A stretch of DNA of 64,000 nt, from contig CAVYWD010000011.1 of NCBI GenBank assembly GCA_963772225.1, positions 186,001 to 250,000 of the forward strand. Reading direction: 5' to 3'. Positions 53,335-61,027 of the stretch are shown here, piece after piece. Source of the DNA: CAVYWD01 sp963772225. Its GTDB lineage: Bacteria > Myxococcota > Myxococcia > Myxococcales > UBA5297. Below the pieces are notes generated by a model that was not told the DNA's origin, did no database searches, and worked only from the letters and a program-made list of their open reading frames with translations. Position 1 is the stretch's first letter, and each line of letters begins with the position of its first letter. A program made the position numbers and the translations under genes.

Positions 53335-53511
53335 TCAAGGGCTGCGTCGACGCCGCCACTCGGCGACCGTCGGGCACCCCGGATTCGCCCGCCACCCGTC
53401 GCCCTCCGCCTCGGCGACCACGCCTCGGCGCGCCTCGCGAACGAGCAGTCGAGCTGGCGCGGCCAGGGCGGCAATCTCCTCGGGCGGATCGACGCTCTGC
53501 CGCGTGACCAC
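53335..53511 (-). CDS. Possible small protein downstream of rlpA
   Basis: A 58-residue frame from GTG 53511: VVTRQSVDPPEEIAALAAPA, RLLVREARRGVVAEAEGDGW, ending RRRRSP. Its composition fits coding sequence but there is no clear ribosome binding site and no domain. It starts 38 nt after the rlpA stop on the same strand. Confidence 0.3.
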   Translation of the reverse strand: MVTRQSVDPPEEIAALAAPARLLVREARRGVVAEAEGDGWRANPGCPTVAEWRRRRSP

Positions 53512-53549
53512 CGCGGCGACGCCTCATCGCGCCGATCGGCGCCCGCGCC

Positions 53550-53924
53550 TCAAGGCACGATTTCGATCCGCACCCGCGCCCTGCCGCGCTCCACCATGCC
53601 GAGCTTCCGGGCAGCCGCCAGAGAGAGGTCGATGATTCGCCCGCGCACGAAGGGACCGCGGTCCGTCACCACCACCTCCGTTTCTCGGCCGGTGTCGAGA
53701 TCGCGAACGAGCAGCCGAGTGCCGAAGGGAAGCGCGCGATGGGCGCAGGTGAGGGCGCTCGGGTCGAACGGCGCGCCGCTGGCCGTCTTCCGACCCTCCA
53801 GGCGCCCGCCGTAGAAGCTCGCCTCCCCCTCCTCGAAGACCCTGCTCGGAGCCGCGCGCCCGTGCGCGCAGCTCGCCAGCGCCGCCAAGAGGACCAATGC
53901 CGGGAAGGTCGCCCTGTGGGCCAT
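53550..53924 (-). CDS. rlpA: RlpA-like lipoprotein (septal-ring type lytic transglycosylase/double-psi barrel)
   Basis: A 124-residue protein with lipoprotein signal MAHRATFPALVLLAALASC. The double-psi beta-barrel is clear: GEASFYGGRLEGRKTASGAP, ALTCAHRALPFGTRLLVRDL, EVVVTDRGPFVRGRIIDLSL. The Asp and His linked to glycan cleavage in RlpA are present (TDRGPF, CAHRALPFG). The usual C-terminal SPOR domain is absent. Confidence 0.9.
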   Translation of the reverse strand: MAHRATFPALVLLAALASCAHGRAAPSRVFEEGEASFYGGRLEGRKTASGAPFDPSALTCAHRALPFGTRLLVRDLDTGRETEVVVTDRGPFVRGRIIDLSLAAARKLGMVERGRARVRIEIVP

Positions 53925-54102
53925 CGCCTCGGATCGATATCAGACACGCGCGAGCGGCCTCAATGGCTCGCCCTGCCGCGTCGGAGCGCCCCCAAACGGG
54001 CCTCGCTGAAACGCCGCGCGCGCGGCGCTCATCCCAGCTTTCCACTCACGCTGCCTGAGCCAGTCGCGCTGCCCTTCGCTGGGCGAGGCGTCGGCGAAAG
54101 GG

Positions 54103-54864
54103 ATGGTTGTGAAACTCTCCGAATTCTTGGAGCGCATCGAGCCGCTGCTAGAAAGAGGAGCGAGCGGCAACGACAGCGAGCTCGCTGTCCCGGTGAAGCG
54201 GCTGCAAAGTGCGGGCGCCGAGCGCGCATTCGCCTGGGGCCGATTCGGTGGGGCGTCGCAATTCGGCGGGCTGGACCCGGTCTATGCCCAGCTGCGGCGG
54301 GCGGTGGTGGAGCGGCTGGGCGAGGAGCGATGGCGCGCGCTCCTGAGAGGCTATTTCCTCCGCTACCCGATGCGCAGCATCGAGCGGCACGAGAACGGCG
54401 TCTGGCTGGCGTCGTACCTCAAAGGCGGAGGCGCGGGCCCCAAGGTCCCCGCTTGGCTGGCCGAGCTCGCCGACCTCGAGTGGTGGGAGTGGCGTACCTT
54501 CATAGCGCCGGATTCGCCCGACGACGCCGACGCCGATGCGGGCGCGCTGCGGCTCGCCTCGACCGTGGAGATGCGCACCTACGGCCACGACCTCGTCGGC
54601 TGGCTCGAGGCGAAGAGGACGAAGCGCCCCCGCGACCCCGCCGCTCGCGTGAGCACGGTGGTCTTCTGGCGGGACGCCGAGCGCGCCGGGCGCCGCGCCA
54701 CCGCCTCGCGGGAGGAGCTCGCGCTGCTCAAGTGCGTCTACGGCCGCTTCCCGGTGCGAGCGCCGGGGCTCTCCCGGCGAGAGCTGGCCGCGCTCGTGGA
54801 GCGGCTGCGCCGCGCGCACATCCTGCTGGGCCGGCCCCAGTGGCCTCGCCCGGTCAGTTCTTGA
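54103..54864 (+). CDS. HvfC-like putative DNA-binding-domain protein (uncertain)
   Basis: A 253-residue protein starting MVVKLSEFLERIEPLLERGA. LDPVYAQLRRAVVERLGEER, ALLRGYFLRYPMRSIERHEN and VPAWLAELADLEWWEWRTF resemble the helical N-terminal domain of HvfC/DUF2063-type proteins that accompany peptide-modifying enzymes; however, no partner HvfB-like gene is seen. The C-terminal half is mixed alpha/beta with no recognised domain. It stands alone between rlpA and tRNA-Leu. Confidence 0.5.
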   Translation: MVVKLSEFLERIEPLLERGASGNDSELAVPVKRLQSAGAERAFAWGRFGGASQFGGLDPVYAQLRRAVVERLGEERWRALLRGYFLRYPMRSIERHENGVWLASYLKGGGAGPKVPAWLAELADLEWWEWRTFIAPDSPDDADADAGALRLASTVEMRTYGHDLVGWLEAKRTKRPRDPAARVSTVVFWRDAERAGRRATASREELALLKCVYGRFPVRAPGLSRRELAALVERLRRAHILLGRPQWPRPVSS

Positions 54865-55101
54865 AGACCGTCTCGAGCTTCGGGTCGTCGAACATCGACT
54901 GAGGCGATTGATCGAGGCGATGACCAAACTGGTCAGGACCCCTGCATCAGACCGCGGACGAGAATCGGCAGGGGCAATCGCTTTGGATGAAGGCGCTGTG
55001 CCGTTCGAGTATCTCTTTGACGGCCATCTTCACCCCTTCGCTTTTGCTTGCCGTCATTCTCAACTGCCAAGGCCACGTGACGATATCTCCTTTCTCTTCC
55101 A

Positions 55102-55185
55102 TGCCGGAGCCGGGGATCGAACCCGGACTTCCCGAGGGAAAGGGGATTTTAAGTCCCCTGCGTCTACCAACTCCGCCACTCCGGC
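55102..55185 (-). tRNA. tRNA-Leu (TAA)
   Basis: An 84-nt class II tRNA on the minus strand: acceptor GCCGGAG/CTCCGGC, D arm GCGGAGTTGGTAGACGC, anticodon stem GGGGA/TCCCC with loop CTTAAAA (anticodon TAA), long variable arm, T arm CCGGG-TTCGATC-CCCGG, discriminator A. CCA not encoded. Confidence 0.95.
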
Positions 55186-55440
55186 AGGCGAGCGAAAGCT
55201 CGCGCGAGCGCGAATCCTAGGCGGCGTCGGCAAGCCCGCGCAACGTCCGGCGCCGAGGCGCGAGCCCCGCCCCTTGCGCCTCGAACCCTGGCGAGCGCCC
55301 AGCGGCCGCACGGGAGCCCGTCGAGCGCGTTGCCGGCCCTCGCGAACGGGTGCTATAAACGCCGACCCTTCGCTGTTTTCGTCGAAGGCTCGCGCCGTTG
55401 GCTCCCTCCAGGTCGGCGAGCCGCTAGGCAAGGAACTTCG

Positions 55441-57087
55441 ATGCTCGACACCCTGACCAAAGGCTTCCGAGCCGCCCGCAACCGACTGGCCGGCAAGGCC
55501 GAGATCACCGAGGCGGTCGTCGAGGAGGCGCTGCGCGACATCCGCGTGGCCCTGCTCGAGGCCGACGTCTCGCTGGACGTCGTCCGGCGCTTCGTCGCCC
55601 GCGTGAAGGACAAGGCGGTGGGCGAGGTCGTCACCGTCAAGGTCGAGGGCAAGAAGGGCCAGAAGCTCAAGGCGACGCCGCAGGACCACTTCATCAAGGT
55701 GTGCCACGACGAGCTCGAGGCCCTCATGGGCCCGGTCGACACGTCGCTTCGGTACGCCGAGGTCCGCACCCGCCCCACCGGCATCATGATGGTGGGCCTG
55801 CAAGGCTCCGGTAAGACCACCACCACCGCCAAGGTCGCCAGCCTGCTCCTCAAGCAGGGCAAGAAGCCCATGCTCGTCGCCGCCGACATCTACCGGCCGG
55901 CGGCCGTCGACCAGCTCAAGGTCCTGGGCGACAAACTGCAGATCCCCGTCTACTCCCGCCCCGGCATCGCCCCGCCGCAGCTCTGCCACGACGCGCTCGA
56001 GGAGGCCCACAAGGACAAGCGCGACGTGGTGCTCTTCGACACCGCCGGCCGCCTCGCCATCGACGAAGAGATGATGGTCGAGCTGGAGGAAATCAAGAAG
56101 GTCGCCAAGCCCGAGAACATCCTGCTCGTCTGCGACTCGATGATCGGCCAGGACGCGGTCAAGACCGCCGCCGTGTTCGACCGGCGCCTCGACCTCTCCG
56201 GCTTCATCCTCACCAAGCTCGACGGCGACGCCCGCGGCGGCGCGGCGCTGTCCATCAAGGAAGTCACCGGCAAGCCCATCAAGTTCCTGGGCATGGGCGA
56301 GAGCCTCGACAAGCTCGAGGAGTTCCGCCCCGAGGGCCTGGCCGGCCGCATTCTCGGGTTCGGCGACATCGTCGGCCTGATGAAGGACTTCGAGCAGGTC
56401 GTCGACGAGAAACAGGCCGAGGAGGACGCGCAGAAGATCCTCTCCGGCGACTTCTCGTTCGAGGACTTCGTCGCGCAGATCCGCACGGTCCGCAAGATGG
56501 GGCCCATCAAGGAGCTGCTCGAGAAGTTTCCCATCTTCGGAGAGATGACCGACTCGCTCCAGGTCGACGACAAGGAGTTCGTGAAAATCGAGGCGGTCCA
56601 CGACTCCATGACCGCCCAGGAGCGGCTGAAGACGAGCGTGCTCAACGACAGCCGCGTGCAGCGCATCGCCAAGGGCTGCGGGCACAAGCCGGAGTCGGTG
56701 AAGGAGGTCGTCTCCCGCTACCTCATGATGAAGAACGTCATGGGGAAGATCGGCAGCGCGCCGGGCCTGCTCGGCAAGCTGCCGGGCTTCAAGCAGTTCG
56801 CCGCCCTCCGCCAGCTGAAGGGCCAGGGCCTCGACGACGTCTTCGGCGATGACGCGGCCGAGGTTCAGCGCGCGATGATCCAGGAGCAGATGCAGGCGAT
56901 GGGGCTCCCCAAGGGCTACACGCCGCCCATGAGCCAGGCGCAGCTCGCCAAGGCGCGCAAGGCCGGCATGTTGCCCCCGGGCATGGCCGAGGTTCGCCCG
57001 GTCTCCGACCGCGAGCGGGACGCCCTTCGCGAGAAGCGCAAGCGCGAGCGACAAGCGCGCAAAAAGGCGCGAAAGGCCAGGCGGTAG
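55441..57087 (+). CDS. ffh: Signal recognition particle protein Ffh
   Basis: A 548-residue SRP GTPase that targets nascent membrane proteins with 4.5S RNA and FtsY. N domain at 1-100 (LRDIRVALLEADVSLDVVRR), P-loop GLQGSGKTTTTAK (119-131), G3 FDTAGRLAIDEEM, G4 TKLDGDARGG, and the Met-rich M domain from about 330. The C terminus is extended and Lys/Arg-rich (EKRKRERQARKKARKARR) compared with the ~450-residue E. coli protein. The ATG at 55441 is the correct start; the frame to 55330 is a leader. Confidence 0.97.
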   Translation: MLDTLTKGFRAARNRLAGKAEITEAVVEEALRDIRVALLEADVSLDVVRRFVARVKDKAVGEVVTVKVEGKKGQKLKATPQDHFIKVCHDELEALMGPVDTSLRYAEVRTRPTGIMMVGLQGSGKTTTTAKVASLLLKQGKKPMLVAADIYRPAAVDQLKVLGDKLQIPVYSRPGIAPPQLCHDALEEAHKDKRDVVLFDTAGRLAIDEEMMVELEEIKKVAKPENILLVCDSMIGQDAVKTAAVFDRRLDLSGFILTKLDGDARGGAALSIKEVTGKPIKFLGMGESLDKLEEFRPEGLAGRILGFGDIVGLMKDFEQVVDEKQAEEDAQKILSGDFSFEDFVAQIRTVRKMGPIKELLEKFPIFGEMTDSLQVDDKEFVKIEAVHDSMTAQERLKTSVLNDSRVQRIAKGCGHKPESVKEVVSRYLMMKNVMGKIGSAPGLLGKLPGFKQFAALRQLKGQGLDDVFGDDAAEVQRAMIQEQMQAMGLPKGYTPPMSQAQLAKARKAGMLPPGMAEVRPVSDRERDALREKRKRERQARKKARKARR

Positions 57088-57118
57088 CGAAGCGGCGCGA
57101 GAAGCTCGGGCCCTGAGC

Positions 57119-57310
57119 CTACTCGTCGTCCTCGTCCTGCAAGCCGTATTCGGCGGCGCACCGATAGCAAAGTCGGTTCGGCGGCGCCTTCTCCGGGTCG
57201 AAGATTACTCCGCCGACCTTGCCGCAGATCTGGCAGGTGCCTTGGCCCTTGGGAGATGCCGGCGCACCGGCGGGCGGGGTCTTCTTGGGAGGCGTATCGG
57301 CATTGTTCAT
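57119..57310 (-). CDS. Small zinc-ribbon protein
   Basis: A 63-residue protein with CQICG and LCYRC pairs (QGTCQICGKVGGVIFDPEKA, NRLCYRCAAEYGLQDE), a single zinc knuckle and an acidic end. The start is at an ATG with CTCTCGG upstream; the ORF continues upstream but is Arg-rich there. It lies 26 nt after the gene at 57337 and converges with ffh. Confidence 0.7.
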   Translation of the reverse strand: MNNADTPPKKTPPAGAPASPKGQGTCQICGKVGGVIFDPEKAPPNRLCYRCAAEYGLQDEDDE

Positions 57311-57336
57311 CCGAGAGCTCCTGGAAACGTTTGGGA

Positions 57337-58491
57337 CTACTTGGCCGAAGGCTCCTCGCTGCCGCCCGCCTGCCCACCCTTGAGGCGCTCCTTGGGAAGG
57401 ACCAGCCGGCGCGACAGCCGGCGCAGCACCTTCTGGCGCTGCCGCAACTTGTAGCGCTCGTGGCTGTTCTCGCCCCGCTCGTTCTCGTGCGCCGTGGCGC
57501 TGTCCATGATCTGGAATTCGACCCAGGTGAATACGATGCGCGGGCGGCCAGGGCGCATGTCCTCGGGCGGGAGGTGGGCATCGATGCGCAGCGGAAGGTC
57601 GACCACGAAGTTGAGGACGCGGAAATTTTCGCCCGAGAATGGGTTGGAGCGCGAGCGCGCGTGCCGTCCATTGGGAGGGAGCAGGAGCTTGTCGGCCAAG
57701 GGGCGCAGAGGCGGGCGGCTTATGATCTCCTCTTCGAGATCGATGAGCGAATTGTCGGTCTGCGACGGCACGACGAGGTTGAACGGGAAGAGCGCTCGGG
57801 TGAGGTACTCGAGGACCGGCAGCACGTCGCCCTTTTCGCGGGTGACGATGCGGTAGCGAACCTTGTCGAAGACCTGGGCGGCGACCGTCTCGCGCTTGGC
57901 GAGGAGCTTGGTGATGATGGAGTGCTGCGTCTTCACGCTCCCCGAGAACTCGACGACCGGGAAACCGTGCCGTGCCATCTGGTCGGCGCAGGCCATGACG
58001 CGCTCGTCGACGCGGCGGGCCAGGACCGACGAGGCGATGGGGGTGCGAAAGAGCAACTCGCGCCCTTCCATATGGTGGATGACGTGCATCACCTTGAGCA
58101 CGATGCAGGCGATCTTCTGAAAACGGCCGGGATAGCGCGGGTGACGCCCGGACGCGAAGAGGAAGATGTCCTGGATCTCGTAGGGCTCGGCGACCGCGTC
58201 GGCGATCCGGTAGTGGTAAACCGAGCGCAGGTAGTCCACCGCCTCCTTGAGGATCCGGTACGCGAGCGCGCGGTCTCCAGGCTGCTGGAAATCGATGAGG
58301 TGAAGCTGCAGGAAGTGGTCGACCTGGTCGCGCGTCTCGAAGCCCAGCCGGCTCCAATCCACGACCGATCCGCCCCGCAAAATCAGAGCCAGCGACTGGA
58401 GCTCGTGGAGCCCCATCTCCTCGAGAGACCGCAGTCGCTGCAGGCCGGCATCGGGCGCGGCCGCGGGGACGGTGGAGAACGGAGTGGTCAA
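57337..58491 (-). CDS. TIGR04552-like conserved protein with nucleotidyltransferase-like features
   Basis: A 384-residue protein. HFLQLHLIDFQQPGDRALAY, YRILKEAVDYLRSVYHYRIA, KIACIVLKVMHVIHHMEGRE, DKVRYRIVTREKGDVLPVLE, LFPFNLVVPSQTDNSLIDL suggest a helical domain followed by a RelA/SpoT-like alpha/beta sheet (RYRIVT, FPFNLVVP). I associate this with a myxobacterial conserved family (TIGR04552) from memory of its pattern. Function unknown. It is co-oriented with the small zinc-ribbon gene. Confidence 0.65.
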   Translation of the reverse strand: MTTPFSTVPAAAPDAGLQRLRSLEEMGLHELQSLALILRGGSVVDWSRLGFETRDQVDHFLQLHLIDFQQPGDRALAYRILKEAVDYLRSVYHYRIADAVAEPYEIQDIFLFASGRHPRYPGRFQKIACIVLKVMHVIHHMEGRELLFRTPIASSVLARRVDERVMACADQMARHGFPVVEFSGSVKTQHSIITKLLAKRETVAAQVFDKVRYRIVTREKGDVLPVLEYLTRALFPFNLVVPSQTDNSLIDLEEEIISRPPLRPLADKLLLPPNGRHARSRSNPFSGENFRVLNFVVDLPLRIDAHLPPEDMRPGRPRIVFTWVEFQIMDSATAHENERGENSHERYKLRQRQKVLRRLSRRLVLPKERLKGGQAGGSEEPSAK

Positions 58492-58810
58492 AGGGGCTCC
58501 AGAGGGCCGCGCCGCAAGACGACTTCTTTAACCCAGGGGCGCAGGGGGTGCAATCGAGCCAAGGCGCGGATTCGGGTGCGCGCTGGGGAGTCATGAGCCC
58601 CTGAGCACGACCCAGACGGCGCTCGAATACTATCGAACGGCTTCCACCGGGTTTGAATTGCGCCGCTCTCGCGGCAGACCCCCCGCGCCACCGCCAGCGC
58701 ATTCGCCCATTGGGGGCGCCGAGCTCGAGTGGAGCTCGAAGCGCCGCGAAGAGGGGCGATGCTGCAGTGGGCGCGGCATCAACCGCCGGGGCGCCGAGCC
58801 TGAGGCCCGC
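58492..58810. other. 319-nt intergenic region
   Basis: No coding frame, repeat or strong promoter recognised between the GltJ-like stop and the TIGR04552-like start. Confidence 0.5.
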
Positions 58811-60844
58811 TTAGAACTTGAACGGGAAGTCGATGGGCTCCATCGGCGCCCCCGAGTAGGCGGGGAACTTGAAGCTCTTGATGACGCTCGTCAGGCAGGT
58901 CGCGAGCGGCGTTTTCTGGAAATCTGGCGTCAGCGTCTGGACGCCAGTGGTGTTGCCGTCCTGGCGAATGGTCCACCGCATGGCCACGGTGCCCGAGCCG
59001 CCAGAGGCGTCGGTGCACTTCTTGATTGCAGCCCTGTTGGCGAGCACGACCTCCATGACGTCGCCCCGACCCAAAGACTCCCTAGCGCCCCCAGCGCCCG
59101 CCCCGGGTGCCGGAGGAATGTAGGGTGTGCTCTTCGGCTTGTCTTTCTTGGCCGCTGGCTCGGCCGCTGCCGCTCCGCCGTTGGACCCGAACATGCGGTT
59201 GAACTCGTCGTCGATGCTGCTGCCGCTCGGCCTGGCCCGAGGCGCAGGAGCCTCGACGACCGCCTCGGGCTCCTTCGTCGCGGTCGCCGACGCTGGAGCT
59301 GCCGCAGTCGCGCCCTTGGGCGCGTGTTGCTTTGCCGACGCCGCGGCAGGCGCTGCCGCCGGCCGTGAGGCCGCGGACTCGGCTGGGACGGGCGCCTTCT
59401 CGGGCTGCCCAGCCCCCTCCGGAGCCGCCGACGCGACCGCAACGGGCGTCTGAGCCGGAGCCTGCGCGACCGGCGCGGCGCTCGCGGTCACCGCGGTTGG
59501 AGCCGGCGCCGGCTGGGCGGGCGCCACGGCCACCGGGGCCGGAGGCTGCGGCCGAGAGATCACGTTGAACCAGAAGAGGGCTCCCACGGTCGCCGCGACG
59601 CCGGTGATCAGGACGATGCCGATGATGACGCCCATCAGCATGCTCGAGCGCTTTCGCGGCGCCGCCGCAGGGCGGGCCCCGCGCACCTCCTCCGCGGGCT
59701 CCGACCGTGGCCGAGCAAACGGCCCCGACGGCCGCGCCCCAGGCTCGCCGCCGTCCTCGTCGTGCTCGACGGGCGCCCGGCGCGGCAACGCGGACTCCTG
59801 CGCCCGCTCAGGCCTCGCCGGCTCGTCCCCCGCGGGAGGAAGCTCGTCGATGAGCCCGTTGGACTGCGCAGCCACCTCGGGCGCCGCGGGCGCCGGCTCC
59901 GGCCTCTTCTCCGGCGGCTTCTGCAGCGCCTCGAGCTCCTGCTTCACCAGCGACTCGAGGGCACTGGCCGCCGACGGCTTCCACGTCGGCTCGGTTGGCG
60001 CGCCCTGCGGCGGCGGCAGAGCCGAGGTGACCGGCGCCTGAACGCCGGTGGCGATGGCGCCCGCAGGCGCCTCCGCCCTCTCGGACGCGGTCGGCGGCTT
60101 GGGCACCGGCGCCAGCGCCTCGGCCAGCTCCGGAACGGTCGAGAGCGGCCTCCAGTCGGGCAGGCCCGCGCGCCAGACCAGCGAGTCGCCCGACAACTCT
60201 CCCTTGTCCCAGTGCGTCCGCACGCCGTCCAAGGTCAGCGGCCCGGTCTGCGCGTCGTTGATCGCCACGAACCACTCGGCGGCCGTCGCGTCCGCCGCGC
60301 CGGCGCCGTTCGGCTTCTCCGACTCGATCTCGGGGCGAATCAGGCTGGCCATCGGCCGCAGGTCCACGACCGTCGTCGACTCCAGGTCCTCGTCCCCTCG
60401 CGCCGCCGCTGCGGCCAGCGCGAAGTCGTGCGCCCCGCCGCTCCCATTTTGGGGCGCCGCGCTCTCGCCGAGCCCGCCCGGTCGCGCCAACACCGAGTCA
60501 AATGCCCGGCCCAGCTCGTCGTCGATGCCGCTGATCTCACCCACCGCAGGCGCCGGCATCGGCACCGCGGCAGCCGCCATCGGAGCGCCACTCGAAGGCT
60601 CGGAGATGGGGGCGGGCGCCTGGCCGTCGGCGCCGGGCGACGAAGGCGAGTCGGCCGCAGACGCCGGCTCGGAGTCGGGCGCCGCCGGCGGGGCCTTCGG
60701 CTCCTCAGCCGAGGGAGGCGTCGCGGGGCGCCGGACGACGATCTTGTTCTGGCACTTCTTGCAGCGGACGATGACGCCGTTCGGGCCGACCTTGTCGTCG
60801 CTGATCAGATACTGCGCGTGGCAGCTGTCGCACGCGAATTTCAT
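58811..60844 (-). CDS. gltJ: AgmX/GltJ-like envelope protein (zinc finger, GYF_2, membrane helix, TonB-like end)
   Basis: A 677-residue protein starting MKFACDSCHAQYLISDDKVG, an MJ0042-type zinc finger (FACDSC...VRCKKC). Residues 185-240 form a GYF_2-type domain (EWFVAINDAQTGPLTLDGVR, LVWRAGLPDWRPLSTVP). Pro/Ala-rich linkers flank one membrane helix near 425 (SSMLMGVIIGIVLITGVAAT); the C-terminal 95 residues (DVMEVVLANRAAIKKCTDAS, TVAMRWTIRQDGNTTGVQTL) resemble the AgmX/TonB tail. In Myxococcus GltJ spans the inner membrane and links the motor to gliding machinery. Placement after a TPR gene agrees with gltI-gltJ order. Confidence 0.82.
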   Translation of the reverse strand: MKFACDSCHAQYLISDDKVGPNGVIVRCKKCQNKIVVRRPATPPSAEEPKAPPAAPDSEPASAADSPSSPGADGQAPAPISEPSSGAPMAAAAVPMPAPAVGEISGIDDELGRAFDSVLARPGGLGESAAPQNGSGGAHDFALAAAAARGDEDLESTTVVDLRPMASLIRPEIESEKPNGAGAADATAAEWFVAINDAQTGPLTLDGVRTHWDKGELSGDSLVWRAGLPDWRPLSTVPELAEALAPVPKPPTASERAEAPAGAIATGVQAPVTSALPPPQGAPTEPTWKPSAASALESLVKQELEALQKPPEKRPEPAPAAPEVAAQSNGLIDELPPAGDEPARPERAQESALPRRAPVEHDEDGGEPGARPSGPFARPRSEPAEEVRGARPAAAPRKRSSMLMGVIIGIVLITGVAATVGALFWFNVISRPQPPAPVAVAPAQPAPAPTAVTASAAPVAQAPAQTPVAVASAAPEGAGQPEKAPVPAESAASRPAAAPAAASAKQHAPKGATAAAPASATATKEPEAVVEAPAPRARPSGSSIDDEFNRMFGSNGGAAAAEPAAKKDKPKSTPYIPPAPGAGAGGARESLGRGDVMEVVLANRAAIKKCTDASGGSGTVAMRWTIRQDGNTTGVQTLTPDFQKTPLATCLTSVIKSFKFPAYSGAPMEPIDFPFKF

Positions 60845-61027
60845 GGAGCCGCCAGCCCTTTCCGCACGTTGCCCATCGGCGCGTTGCATCGATGCCAATC
60901 CTCGAAAACAACTACAGAAATTCTAGTCCTCATCGAGCCGAAGGGTCAAGGTTCCGACCGCTCCTCGACGAGTTCAACGCACGAGCGCCCCTGGGCGATT
61001 CTGTCCGCCCCGTCTCCCTCGAGGCCA